Of a DNA stretch of 64,000 nt, positions 47,451 to 55,888 are shown one piece after another. How positions within the stretch are numbered: position 1 is the stretch's first letter; each line of letters starts with the position of its first letter. Source of the DNA: Hymenobacter volaticus (GTDB lineage: Bacteria; Bacteroidota; Bacteroidia; Cytophagales; Hymenobacteraceae); the NCBI RefSeq assembly GCF_022921055.1, contig NZ_CP095061.1, positions 4,007,501 to 4,071,500 of the forward strand. The letters run 5' to 3'. A model generated the notes under the pieces. That model was not told the origin of the DNA. It did no database searches and saw only the letters and a program-made list of their open reading frames with translations. The position numbers were made by a program, and so were the translations under genes.

Positions 47451-47865
47451 CGTTCTGGGGTTTAGAGGTGGAGTTGCCGTTACGCTGTTCTTCAATCTGG
47501 TTGAGCAGGCTCCTGATTTGCGCCAGCTCGTCGGCAGAAGTCGGGTGGTTGCCCAAGGCCTGCATCACCATCTTCATGGCCGAGCCACCGAAAGCAGAAT
47601 CCACAAACCGGTCGAGTAGCAGCCCTTGGGTTTCCTCTTCCCGAACAGCTGCCCGGTACACGTGCGTTTTCGAGTCGTCTTCGCGCAGCACCAAGCCCTT
47701 GTCGAGCATGAGTTGCAGCAGCTTCAGGGTGGTGGTATAGCCCACCTCGCGCCGCTGGTTGAGTTGATCGTTGGTGAACCGAACGGTGCTAGGGCCGTGC
47801 TGCCACAGCACCTGGAGAATCTCCAGCTCCGATTCGGTTGGTTTAGGGATGGGGGTCTTGCTCAT
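47437..47865 (-). CDS. BlaI/MecI/CopY family transcriptional repressor
   Basis: A 142-residue winged-helix repressor. The DNA-binding domain (about 8-75) shows TESELEILQVLWQHGPSTVR, then REVGYTTTLKLLQLMLDKGLV, the typical BlaI helix-turn-helix, and the C-terminal helices form the dimer region. Repressors of this family are released by proteolysis by the partner M56 peptidase, whose gene starts within the last 14 bp of this one. Three inverted repeats TACGAA-N4-TTCGTA-like sit on its promoter 20-93 bp upstream, so autoregulation is very likely. The ATG at 47865 fits the HTH start. Confidence 0.92.
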   Translation of the reverse strand: MSKTPIPKPTESELEILQVLWQHGPSTVRFTNDQLNQRREVGYTTTLKLLQLMLDKGLVLREDDSKTHVYRAAVREEETQGLLLDRFVDSAFGGSAMKMVMQALGNHPTSADELAQIRSLLNQIEEQRNGNSTSKPQNDEPA

Positions 47866-47884
47866 TTCTCCGGCTGTTAAGTAC

Positions 47885-47900
47885 TACGAATTGGTTCGTA
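47885..47900. promoter_or_regulatory. BlaI-type operator 1
   Basis: TACGAA-TTGG-TTCGTA, a perfect 6-4-6 inverted repeat placed at the predicted transcription start of the BlaI gene. Confidence 0.8.
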
Positions 47901-47903
47901 CAT

Positions 47904-47935
47904 CAAACATATACGAAACACGTCGTAGATGCAAA
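47904..47935 (-). promoter_or_regulatory. Bacteroidota-type promoter of the BlaI-M56 genes
   Basis: On the minus strand TTTG (47932-47935) and TATGTTTG (47904-47911) are spaced by 20 bp, matching the -33/-7 consensus TTTG-N19-21-TAnnTTTG exactly. It would start transcription near 47897. Confidence 0.75.
47912..47927. promoter_or_regulatory. BlaI-type operator 2
   Basis: TACGAA-ACAC-GTCGTA, one mismatch from the perfect palindrome, lying in the spacer between the -33 and -7 elements. Confidence 0.7.
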
Positions 47936-47942
47936 TCCAATG

Positions 47943-47958
47943 TACGAAATATTTCGTG
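47943..47958. promoter_or_regulatory. BlaI-type operator 3
   Basis: TACGAA-ATAT-TTCGTG, one mismatch from the palindrome, just upstream of the -33 element. Confidence 0.7.
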
Positions 47959-48062
47959 CAATAGAATTCGCAGTTGACTTTTATGCCTAAAGGAGAATGT
48001 AGCGGGACTTTTCAAATGATTTTTTATGTAAAAAGTCAACAGGGCCCCACTGCAAATCTTAG

Positions 48063-48878
48063 CTAATCGCCGGCGTTGGCGCGGCGCAAGCTGATGCCGC
48101 CATTGGTTGTTACCACCGAAACGAGAGCGCCGCCCTGCCCAAGCTTGGTGTCCAAGCCACGGCCGATTTTGCCCGTCACGGTGATAGGATAATCGGTGCT
48201 TAGGCCGCCGTGTACCGTTTGCGTTTTCAACTGTGCCGAATATGATTCGGGAATGCGCCACGTGATGCCGCCGTTTGTGGTGGTCACATCCAAGCCTTTG
48301 CCTTCCCATTTGTTGCCGGAGAGGCGCACACTCACGCCGCCGTTCTTGGTAGAGCCGTGCACGTCGCCGCCTAGATTAGCCAGGGAAATACCGCCATTGT
48401 AAGCCTCGAACGTGATAGGCGCCTGCACGCCGTCGATGCTAATGCCGCCGTTGTAGGTAGTCAGGGCCAGCGCCGTTTTGCGGGGCACGAACACCTCATA
48501 ACTCACCGACCAGTTATCGTCGCCTGAGCCGGCTTCGGCTTTCAATGTGTTGCCTGTGCTCTTGATTTGCACAGCCTTCACTTGGGCTTGAGCATCTGAG
48601 GAAGAATTACCCCAACTCTGCACCCGAGCCCGAACCCGGACATCGGCGCCATCCCAACCACGGACGGTAATGCCCCCGTTGCGGCGGCCATCGATAGTTA
48701 GCGTCTGACCAGCGCTGGGAGCTGCCATTGTCAGGTCGCGGATTTCGCAGATGTTCTGGCGCCGACCATCCGACCAATTGTCTTCGCAAGTGGATTTGAA
48801 GGCCGGGGCGGCCGACGTTTGGGCAGCGGCTTGCAGAGCGCCTAGCGCCAACAACGCGGAGGTAAGTAGTGCTTTCAT
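48063..48878 (-). CDS. DUF4097 family exported protein (1)
   Basis: A 271-residue exported protein with a signal peptide ending near AAAQT (residue 20). The mature part is a right-handed beta-helix-like DUF4097 domain with repeated short motifs: YNGGISIDG, YNGGISLANL, KNGGVSVRL, TNGGITWRI, HGGLSTDY and TNGGISLRR. The regular TxNGGI pattern sets it apart from its two neighbours, which repeat ISGDI/V. One early pair of cysteines (STCEDNW and NICEIRD) may form a disulfide. Function is unknown; family members often accompany ECF sigma/anti-sigma genes. It is the last of three such genes on this strand. Confidence 0.8.
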   Translation of the reverse strand: MKALLTSALLALGALQAAAQTSAAPAFKSTCEDNWSDGRRQNICEIRDLTMAAPSAGQTLTIDGRRNGGITVRGWDGADVRVRARVQSWGNSSSDAQAQVKAVQIKSTGNTLKAEAGSGDDNWSVSYEVFVPRKTALALTTYNGGISIDGVQAPITFEAYNGGISLANLGGDVHGSTKNGGVSVRLSGNKWEGKGLDVTTTNGGITWRIPESYSAQLKTQTVHGGLSTDYPITVTGKIGRGLDTKLGQGGALVSVVTTNGGISLRRANAGD

Positions 48879-48938
48879 ATTCGGTTCGCGCTTTATGATG
48901 GGAAAAGAAGTGATGGATTTGTCAGGTTAGAATGCAGC

Positions 48939-49661
48939 CTACTGCTTAGGCTTGCGGAAAAAGACGTCGCCGCTGATGGATTCCAGCTTGAGCAGCGGAC
49001 CGTTTCCGCTGGCCAGCGCGCCCCGCAATTGGTAGCCCACTATTGGGTTTTCTTTGCGGTTCTCGAATGCCACCTCCTGGTCGGTGTACACTTCACCGCT
49101 GATGGTTTTCAGGGCTACAGCAGCGCCCTTGGCCGGGGGCCAGCTCACATCCACGAAGCCGCTAATCGACTTGGCTTCCAGCGGCCCCGTTAAGCCCACC
49201 ACGTCGATGTTACCGCTGATGGTGTTCACGCGCAAATCGGCGCCGGCGGGTAGAGTAATTTCGTAGTTGATTTGGGTGCAGACTGGGCCGTGGCTGCCGT
49301 TCCGGTTGTCGTTCCAAGAGCCGTAATAGGTGGTATTGGAACCATTGGATGGGCAGTCGCCGGGTTGGGCGGCTTCCAACGCCTTCTTTTCGAGGTCCGA
49401 AACCACGGTCACGCTGCCGTTGTCTTCTTGCACCGAAAGTGAAAGGGCATCATTGAGCTTGTTTTGGTTGATGCTAACCGTAGCCCGCAGGTGCAGTTGG
49501 TTGTCGGTGGCGGGCCGGATACGAATGCTATTGGCGTGCTTGAGGTTCAATACCACCTGCTGCCCCGCCGCTACCGCAGCTTTTTTCTCGATAACTTTTT
49601 GCGCAGAAGCAGATCCGGTAGCCAACCCGATCAGCAGGAAAAGAAATAGAAACCGATGCAT
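48939..49661 (-). CDS. DUF4097 family exported protein (2)
   Basis: A 240-residue exported protein with a signal peptide (MHRFLFLFLLIGLATG, cut near ASAQ) from the ATG at 49661. The DUF4097 domain shows ISGNIDVVG, ISGFVDVSW, ISGEVYTDQ and ISGDVFFRK repeats, the short turns of a beta-helix. A cysteine-containing loop (GDCPSNGSNTTYYGSWNDN, then PVCTQINYE) is inserted in the middle. Neighbours are DUF4097 genes on both sides, spaced 60 and 97 bp, so co-transcription is likely. Function unknown. Confidence 0.8.
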   Translation of the reverse strand: MHRFLFLFLLIGLATGSASAQKVIEKKAAVAAGQQVVLNLKHANSIRIRPATDNQLHLRATVSINQNKLNDALSLSVQEDNGSVTVVSDLEKKALEAAQPGDCPSNGSNTTYYGSWNDNRNGSHGPVCTQINYEITLPAGADLRVNTISGNIDVVGLTGPLEAKSISGFVDVSWPPAKGAAVALKTISGEVYTDQEVAFENRKENPIVGYQLRGALASGNGPLLKLESISGDVFFRKPKQ

Positions 49662-49758
49662 GACGTAGCGTTTAAGTTGATGGGATTTCGTTAGTACAAG
49701 AGTCGATTGATGCTTCGACAAGCAGACGCCCGGTCGGGCCTGGCGTCTGGCTGTCCCC

Positions 49759-50537
49759 TTACTTAGCCTTGCGGACGAAAATGTCGCCGCTGATGGTTTT
49801 CAACGACAGGGTAGCTCCGCCACCTCCGTTGATGTTGCCGCTTATCGTTTGGCCCCCTATCCGGCTCATATTGCCGGGCCCTTTGCCAAGGTTCAATTCG
49901 AAGTCGGTGTAGATTTCGCCGGAAATAGAGCGCAGAGCGAGGTTGGCTTTGCTGGCCGCGGGCATGGTTATGTCGAGGTCGCCGCTAACCAAGGAAATCG
50001 AGCTTGGCTCTGGCCGCATTCCGGTGAAGCTGATGGTCACGTCGCCGCTCACGCTGTTGGCAACCACCGGCCCCGACACGTTTACCATCTTCATGTCGCC
50101 GCTTTTCAGCGTCGCCTCAATGCTGCCTTCCACGTCGCGGACAACTAGGTCGCCGCTGTTCCAGTTGGTTTGGGTGAAAACCAGCGCGGTGCGGTGCGGC
50201 ACCCGAATGCTGTAGGTGGCGCCCTGACGGGTAGCATTGACTACGCGTAGCGTGTTGCCAGAACCCGGCGTCACGGATAGCCCAATCTGCGTGTTATCGA
50301 CGGCCGAGTTGTAAACCGGGCGCAGGCCTTGGGCTTGCTTGGGGGCGCTTCGTAGCCATTGCCCCGGATGATGAGTTCGTCGCCGTCGTAGCCTTCCACG
50401 GTTACGTCGTTGCCTTGCATTTCCAGCACCACTTTGCGGTCCTGGCGGCCATTGAATTTTGCTTTGAATTCCTGTGCCTGCAGACTAGCGCTGGCCGTGA
50501 GCAGGGTGAAACAGGTGAGTACGAGGATCTTTTTCAT
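49759..50537 (-). pseudogene. DUF4097 family exported protein (3), broken by one-base frameshift
   Basis: Read as one gene it gives 259 residues: signal peptide (MKKILVLTCFTLLTASAS), then FKAKFNGRQDRKVVLEMQGND, and the beta-helix repeats VEGSIEATLKSGDMKMVN, NSVSGDVTISFTG, ISGEIYTDFELN, TISGNINGG and TISGDIFVRK. The first frame (to 50271) derails after YEAPP and the remaining protein (KQAQGLRPVYNS...VTPGSGNTL...) is in the next frame. The break is GGGGG at 50341-50345 where six G are expected. It is the first of three DUF4097 genes downstream of the anti-sigma gene. Confidence 0.85.
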
Positions 50538-50665
50538 GGGTAAAAACGGTAAGTCAAGAGAGGGAGAGAAAGGAACTATTGCGGCCCTGCACGCTACAGT
50601 GCGGGCAGAAGTCTGAGGGCACATCCGGATGCATCCTCAGATTTCTGACGCGGGCCGCAACAACC

Positions 50666-51516
50666 TTAGATGAGTTGTCCTAGGCCACTAGCAGCTTGCT
50701 GACGCACAGCGGGCAGCGCGTCAGACTGCCGCGAGAGCCGCTCTAGGGTTGGCACGGCCCGCTTGTCGCGCAGGGCTACCAGCAACTCAATCAGGGTGAT
50801 TTGAACGTTGGGGTCGTTTTGGTTAGGCAGAGCCTGCACCAGTGCCGGGCCTACTCGGGGTCGGCGCGAAGGCGGTAAAGAGCTTCGCACGCGGCAAGCC
50901 GCACGTTCGGGCTAGGGTCCGCATTTAGGGTATTGATGAGCACTTGAATGGCGGGGTCGCCAGGCTGCACTGAGGCCGGAGCTTCTCCCACCAACTGGAT
51001 GCGGCGGCTGGCCGTGGCAGGTTGGCTGGTAGCGGCCGTCAGGGTAGCGGCTAGCGTTTCGCCGGGGGCTGGCTGGCGCGAGGCTAACTCTGGTGAAACG
51101 GCGGGTCGCAACACCAAACCAAACAAGGCGCCCACAGCGAGTAAGGCAATGCTGGCGGCTATGCGCAGCCAGCGAGCCGTGGGTGTGGGGGCCCAAAAAG
51201 CTACTACTTTGGCTTCGACCGCCTCCGTTGGCTGCGGAGCAACGGCTTGGGGTAGGGCCATCTTTTCTTCGGCCAGTTGGGCCAGAAAATTGTCGCGGAG
51301 GGCCAACGGCGCCATCGGAAACACTTGGTCGTCGATGCAGGCTAGTAGCTCCCGCAACTCCCGTAGGTGGGCGCGGCACGCGGGGCAGGCCGGCAAGTGG
51401 GCCTCCACCTGCGCCGTTTCCGCCGCCGTCAGGTCCTTTTCGGCGTAGCCGGCCAGCAACGGCGCAATGGCGTCGCAGTCGGGGGTAAGTGATGTATGAT
51501 TAAGAGACTCGTTCAT
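50666..51516 (-). pseudogene. Anti-sigma factor with zinc finger and HEAT repeats, broken by one-base frameshift
   Basis: Read as one gene it gives 283 residues. A zf-HC2 anti-sigma domain is at the N-terminus (VEAHLPACPACRAHLRE, H-x3-C-x2-C near 39-47), one membrane helix is near 120 (WLRIAASIALLAVGALFG), and the C-terminal part contains HEAT-type repeats (VLINTLNADPSPNVRLAACEALYRL and then ITLIELLVALRDKRAVPTLERL). The first frame ends at TAG right after ADPE; with one extra base near 50854 it continues VGPALVQALPNQNDPNVQ to 50666. It is encoded 30 bp past the ECF sigma gene end and should bind that sigma factor; the HEAT part would face the periplasm. Confidence 0.85.
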
Positions 51517-51545
51517 GATATAGATTCGGGCTTAGCCCGCGGTTT

Positions 51546-52097
51546 TCAGCTGAAGTATATTTTGCGCAACGCTTCCAAAGCACGGTGAGCTTTGACGCGG
51601 GCCGCACCAGCGGTACAACCCAACATTTCTCCAATCTCGGTGTAGTCGAAGCCCTGGAAGCGGTGCAACACCAGGATTTCGCGCTGCTCTGCCGGCAGCA
51701 GGTTTAAGGCTTCCTGCAAGGCCTGCTTCTGGTCAGTGGACTGACAATCGGCTTGGGCAATGCGGCTGTGGCCAACGGTGCGCTCTACCCCGTCGATGTC
51801 GGCGGTGGGCTGCTGACGGCGGCTTTTCTGCCAATGGTCGGCGTGCACGTGTCGGGCTAGTTGGTAGAGCCATGCCCGCACCGGTTGGCCGGTTTGGTAG
51901 CTCGCCCGATACTTCATGGCCCGGTAGAACACGTTTTGCGTAAGGTCTTGCCCTACTTCCGCATCGCCACCGCTTAACCGACATAGAAAGCCAAACAACG
52001 GTCCTTGGTAGCGCTCAAACAACGGCACCATTTGGTCCAGGTTGTCGGCCTTCACCTGAGCCATCAGCTCTTCGTCGCTTGTAGCAACTACCTGCAT
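51546..52097 (-). CDS. ECF-type RNA polymerase sigma factor
   Basis: A 183-residue sigma-70 family factor of the extracytoplasmic-function kind. Region 2 (core and -10 recognition) is visible from about 20 to 90 (VPLFERYQGPLFGFLCRLSG, QDLTQNVFYRAMKYRASY, RAWLYQLARHVHADHWQK) and region 4 (-35 recognition) from about 125 to 180 (LNLLPAEQREILVLHRFQGF, then YTEIGEMLGCTAGAARVKAHRAL). It heads the run sigma, anti-sigma, three DUF4097 genes. The ATG at 52097 gives MQVVATSDEEL; a longer start at 52136 is less likely. Confidence 0.92.
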   Translation of the reverse strand: MQVVATSDEELMAQVKADNLDQMVPLFERYQGPLFGFLCRLSGGDAEVGQDLTQNVFYRAMKYRASYQTGQPVRAWLYQLARHVHADHWQKSRRQQPTADIDGVERTVGHSRIAQADCQSTDQKQALQEALNLLPAEQREILVLHRFQGFDYTEIGEMLGCTAGAARVKAHRALEALRKIYFS

Positions 52098-52459
52098 TCT
52101 AAGTGGAGAAAGAAACGTGGATGATTGATTTTGCACCGATTACCGGTGGCCCGGCTATTCGTTACAGCCGGTATCATTTATTTTTTCAGAAGTAAGAATA
52201 CAGCTTTCGCAGAACTGCTATTCATTTATCTGTCAGGCATAAAAAAACCAGCCTTGCTGGGCTGGTTTTAGTGCGTTTAAAGCTGTTTTGTAGAACGGTT
52301 AGTTTACTAGAATGCCTACGTCTTTGGTTATAGAGGACTAAAGCTAAAGAAGCTAGTTTCCCTCATCTGAGAAAGAAGTATAGCTTCTCTAGCTCTTTAA
52401 CCTCGTTAGGGCAACTATATTCAAAACGCAAGGCTGTTGCTAGGCGGTATCCTATAGTA
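52098..52459. other. 362-bp intergenic region before the sigma gene
   Basis: It holds the terminator at 52244-52269 and should carry the promoter of the sigma operon. No coding frame was recognised. Confidence 0.5.
52244..52269 (-). terminator. Terminator downstream of folB
   Basis: AAAACCAGCC at 52244-52253 pairs with GGCTGGTTTT at 52260-52269. On the minus strand the stem is followed by seven T, so it terminates leftward transcription coming from folB. Confidence 0.75.
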
Positions 52460-52822
52460 TTAGTCGCCGCGCTGGCGGTCTAGGGTCACGCGGGCGCGGT
52501 GGCAGATACCGCCTAGGGGCGGGTTGAATTTCGAGACGCTGACTTGCACGGCTTCGATGTAGGGAAACTCTTCCATTACCCGGTCTATTACGCGGTAGCC
52601 TAAGTGCTCCAGCAACCGAGCAGGGGCCAGCATTTCTTCGGCTACTACTCGGTAGAGTACTTCGTAGTTCACCGTCTCGTGCAGGCGGTCGGAGGCGCCA
52701 GCCGCGTGCAGATCCGTAGTGATGTAGAGGTCGACGCCGTACTTGTTCCCGATTTTTTGCTCCTCGTCGTAGTAGCCGTGGAACGCAAAAAACTCCATTC
52801 CCTCCAGTGCAATCTGGCCCAT
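52460..52822 (-). CDS. folB: Dihydroneopterin aldolase
   Basis: A 120-residue enzyme of folate synthesis that converts 7,8-dihydroneopterin to 6-hydroxymethyl-7,8-dihydropterin. Visible family segments are IALEGMEFFAFHGYYDEEQKIG at the N-terminus (HGYYxEE), the TVNYEVLYRVVAEEML segment near 52 and VQVSVSKFNPPLGG near 95, which contains the conserved lysine. The ATG at 52822 fits; a longer start at 52882 would add unrelated sequence. It lies alone on the minus strand between terminators; no other folate gene is nearby. Confidence 0.92.
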   Translation of the reverse strand: MGQIALEGMEFFAFHGYYDEEQKIGNKYGVDLYITTDLHAAGASDRLHETVNYEVLYRVVAEEMLAPARLLEHLGYRVIDRVMEEFPYIEAVQVSVSKFNPPLGGICHRARVTLDRQRGD

Positions 52823-52892
52823 GCGGTGAAATTGTGAGATTGTAAAATAGTGAAGTGGCAGGCTTATAGCACCACCTTGCAAAGCAACAAAA

Positions 52893-52916
52893 AAGCCTGC
52901 CGTTCAAGGCAGGCTT
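52893..52916 (-). terminator. Terminator of the DivIVA-domain gene
   Basis: AAGCCTGCC at 52893-52901 pairs with GGCAGGCTT at 52908-52916; the minus strand continues with TTTTGTTGC. Confidence 0.75.
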
Positions 52917-52960
52917 CTCGGTGGGCAATGTGCTACCAGATAAAGCAGCGCACAGTTTGC

Positions 52961-53968
52961 TTATATCTCGTCGAAGAAAGATTTTTCGCTCGATGCCACA
53001 GCAGCCATACCCGGGTGCGTAGAAGGCTCAGGCTGCGTGATTTCGGGGTGGCTTGGGCCAATTGGCTGAATATCTGGAGCTGTCGGCTCTACCCGAGGTT
53101 CACTAGGCTGAGGTACCGTGGATGGTTCAGGCTGATAGATGCGGGAAGGGTCTACCCGGCCAGGATTTTCACTTGGTGAAGGATTAGGCTGAATATCGGG
53201 GCCAGGGGTTTGGGCCGGAGCACCCGGATCGGGCTGCTGGCCGGGCTTAGGGTTATAGGCGCGCGGTTCGGTGTGGGCGGCAGAGGCCCCATTAAAAGAA
53301 GCACCTGAAGTGCCCGATATAGCGGCAGCAGAAGAAGTGGCAGAAGAACTAACGTACATAGGAGCGTCGGATGGGGCTGAGTGGTCTGCAGCATCCGTCC
53401 GATTCACTTTTACGCTAGCTGCACGGGAAAGGATGGCAGCCGTGCTGGCTTTTGGTTGCGCCCGCGCTTTTTCCACTTTGGCTAGCACGTCAGAAGCCAT
53501 ATGGTGCAGGTCACGAACCAACGTTTCGAGATGCGCTTCTAGGCGCTGGCATTCCTGGCCGAGGCCATTTACCTCTTTCTTCATCTCTGCAATCGTCTTC
53601 TCCGACTGCTGATACGCTTCTTCTACCACGGCACGGGCTTTCTGACGCGCATCGGACAGAAGCTGCTCGGCTTTTAGTTGCGCTTCGCGGATGCGTAACT
53701 CGGCATCGCGCTGAGCCTGCTCGGTGATGCTGTTGCCAGTGTCTTCGGCGGTTTTGAGAGTGCGGTAGAGGCTGGTTTCTACCTCTCGCATCTTGCTTAC
53801 GTCTTGGGTGGCGTGATCGAGCTTTACCCGCAACTCACGGTTTTCATCACCCATTCGCTCCCACTGCTGCGAGAGGGTGAGCAGAAAGGCTTGCACTTCG
53901 TCTTTGTCGAGCCCACGAAAAGCTTTTTCAAAGGTTTTCTGGCGGATATCGAGGGCGGTAATTTTCAT
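52961..53968 (-). CDS. DivIVA domain protein with proline-rich C-terminus
   Basis: A 335-residue protein. The N-terminal DivIVA domain (MKITALDIRQKTFEKAFRGLDK, then DEVQAFLLTLSQQWE) is followed by coiled coil to about residue 165 (KAEQLLSDARQKARAVVEEAYQ). The C-terminal half is low complexity with many PEPS/PNPxP/QPEP units (about 200-335). DivIVA proteins bind membranes of curved or septal sites and organise cell-pole or division machinery in Gram-positives; the Bacteroidota role is unknown. The start is the ATG at 53968, since the upstream 49 in-frame residues have no such character. It has its own terminator. Confidence 0.85.
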   Translation of the reverse strand: MKITALDIRQKTFEKAFRGLDKDEVQAFLLTLSQQWERMGDENRELRVKLDHATQDVSKMREVETSLYRTLKTAEDTGNSITEQAQRDAELRIREAQLKAEQLLSDARQKARAVVEEAYQQSEKTIAEMKKEVNGLGQECQRLEAHLETLVRDLHHMASDVLAKVEKARAQPKASTAAILSRAASVKVNRTDAADHSAPSDAPMYVSSSATSSAAAISGTSGASFNGASAAHTEPRAYNPKPGQQPDPGAPAQTPGPDIQPNPSPSENPGRVDPSRIYQPEPSTVPQPSEPRVEPTAPDIQPIGPSHPEITQPEPSTHPGMAAVASSEKSFFDEI

Positions 53969-54086
53969 GACGTTGGTATTGAGTACTAGGTAGTGAGTAG
54001 CGAGTAGGTGGCAGTAAAAGGTAAGACATTCTGCAGGCCTGCTGGAAGCTGGACCTTTAAACGTCGTTCTCGCCACTCCGTACCGA

Positions 54087-55019
54087 CTACTCAGTACTAA
54101 CCTGCCACACGGCAAGGCTGCGGTCGTCGCTACACGAAACTAGCCGATTCTGCGCTCCCGGCCAAAACAACTTGTTTACGGAGGTACCGTGGCCGGCGTG
54201 CCGCGCCCGGTCTACCACTCGCAGCAAAGCCAGCGTATCGGCATCCCACAGCTTGATGCTCTTGTCCATGCTGCAAGTAGCCAGCAGCCGTCCATCCGGC
54301 GAAAACGCTAGGTGGTTGATGGTAAACATATGCGCCACGATAGTTTGATGCTCAACGTAATCGGCAGCTACGTCCCAAACCCGCAAATGGGCATCGCGCC
54401 CCGCCGTGAGTAGGTACCGGCCGTCGGGCGAGTAAGTAGCTGTGAAGACGGAGTTGGTGCTACCGCCAATCGTCTGCTTCACAGCCAACGTGTCGGCATC
54501 CAGAATGCGAATTTGCCAATCAGAGCCTCCTACCGCCAGTTCGCCTCGCTCCTCGTGCAATGCCAGACAGCGCAAACTTTTATCTGAAAGGCGCAACAAC
54601 GTTTCTACCTTGAAATCAGTGGCGCGCAGTACTGCCAAGGTCCCGTCGCCAAGGGCGACGTAGAGGCGCTGCCGAGCTTCGGAATACGCCATATCGAAAA
54701 TAGCTACCGGCGGCAGGGCGGTGGCAAAGGCTAGTTTCTTCTCGTCTAGCGCAATGGCTTGAATCCCCTGAAAATTGTGGCCGAGCACCAGCAAATTGCG
54801 CTGTGGCAGGTGTAATAGGGCGTACACCGAATTTTCCACTTTCGCCACTAGCTCGCCGTCTTGCTCCGTAGCCTCCGAATTCCAGACGGCTACCATCCCA
54901 TCGGCCCCACTCGAAAAGAAGGTGGAGGTCCCTGCCGTACCAGCCAAGGTGTACACGCAGTCGTGGTGCCCGGTGAGGGTTGCTAGCTTCTGAACTTCGG
55001 GACGGTGCGTGAGTGCCAT
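54087..55019 (-). CDS. WD40 repeat protein
   Basis: A 310-residue soluble beta-propeller without signal peptide. At least five WD-type repeats can be traced (HHDCVYTLAGT...MVAVWNSEA, SVFTATYSPDGRYLLTAGRDAHLRVWDVA, TINHLAFSPDGRLLATCSMDKSIKLWDAD, SVNKLFWPGAQNRLVSCSDDRSLAVWQV), consistent with a seven-bladed propeller. Such proteins act as protein scaffolds; partner unknown. It is divergent from the phosphopantetheinyl transferase gene, with about 100 bp between the start codons, so they may share a promoter region. Confidence 0.9.
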   Translation of the reverse strand: MALTHRPEVQKLATLTGHHDCVYTLAGTAGTSTFFSSGADGMVAVWNSEATEQDGELVAKVENSVYALLHLPQRNLLVLGHNFQGIQAIALDEKKLAFATALPPVAIFDMAYSEARQRLYVALGDGTLAVLRATDFKVETLLRLSDKSLRCLALHEERGELAVGGSDWQIRILDADTLAVKQTIGGSTNSVFTATYSPDGRYLLTAGRDAHLRVWDVAADYVEHQTIVAHMFTINHLAFSPDGRLLATCSMDKSIKLWDADTLALLRVVDRARHAGHGTSVNKLFWPGAQNRLVSCSDDRSLAVWQVSTE

Positions 55020-55127
55020 GCCGCGAAGTTAGGTTCTCGTCGCCATTGCAAGGAAACGCGAAGCTGCAACATCTACTTTGCGGATGGCGCTAGGCGTAAA
55101 AGAAGGGCAGCAAGTACCTTCGTCTTT

Positions 55128-55787
55128 ATGCCGCTACATTCCCTCACTCCTCTTTCCAATCAAAGCCTGCTAGGCTTGTGGCAACTTGATGAGCCCGCTG
55201 AAGCCTTGCTGCGAGTTTTGCCCGAGTCTCAGCAGTACGCTACTCTTCAGCCCGCAGGCCGTGACGAAACGCGCAGCCGGCAGTGGTTGGCTGGCCGAGT
55301 GCTGGCGCATGAGGTGCTGCGGGAGCATACTTCGGCTTCTGCTATTCTTATTAATGATGCGAACGGTCGGCCATTCTTCGAGCAATTGCCCGCATTCGCC
55401 GTTTCTTTGTCGCACTCAGGCCAGTGGGTAGCCTGTGTGGTAGCCACGCAAGGACATGTTGGCACAGATGTTGAACTAGTACGGGACAAAGCGCAAAAGT
55501 TGGCGCCGCGGTTTCTATCGGAAGCCGAACGGACCGACGCTGGCGACGAAGCAGCAAAGCACAGTCTCTATTGGAGTGCCAAAGAGACGATTTATAAGCT
55601 GCACAGTCGCCGGGGCTTGGTGTTCAAAGAGCAGATTCTGCTCGACCCGTTCAAGCTGCGGGAGGCCGGTGTACTGACGGGACACCTGCTCCTAGAAAAC
55701 TCTCGCAGCGAACACCAAATTCATTATCAGCGCCTCACTCCCGATTACGTGCTAACTTACGCTCACAGTGAAATGGTGCCGTGGTGA
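55128..55787 (+). CDS. 4'-phosphopantetheinyl transferase superfamily protein
   Basis: A 219-residue Sfp-type enzyme, which moves phosphopantetheine from CoA onto carrier-protein serines. The magnesium and CoA motif is seen in GHVGTDVELVR (GxDxE) near residue 108 and the WSAKETIYKLHSRRGL motif near 146 carries the lysine and glutamate of the active site. The N-terminal RQWLAGRVLAHEVL segment is also typical. A role in fatty-acid or secondary-metabolite carrier activation is inferred; no synthase genes are near. The ATG at 55128 was preferred over the upstream in-frame start at 55005. Confidence 0.9.
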   Translation: MPLHSLTPLSNQSLLGLWQLDEPAEALLRVLPESQQYATLQPAGRDETRSRQWLAGRVLAHEVLREHTSASAILINDANGRPFFEQLPAFAVSLSHSGQWVACVVATQGHVGTDVELVRDKAQKLAPRFLSEAERTDAGDEAAKHSLYWSAKETIYKLHSRRGLVFKEQILLDPFKLREAGVLTGHLLLENSRSEHQIHYQRLTPDYVLTYAHSEMVPW

Positions 55788-55888
55788 AATAGTGAGTTCC
55801 GCGTTCTGATTCTTGGCTTTCAGAACCTTGGGCCCTACTTCTTGAAAGTAAAGTTGCCTTTTCACTTCTTCACCCTTACCCCTTGCTC

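Noticed and set aside
44844..47865. BlaI/BlaR1 as a classical beta-lactamase induction pair
   Set aside because: No penicillin-binding sensor domain and no beta-lactamase gene are present; the operator also differs from the classical one.
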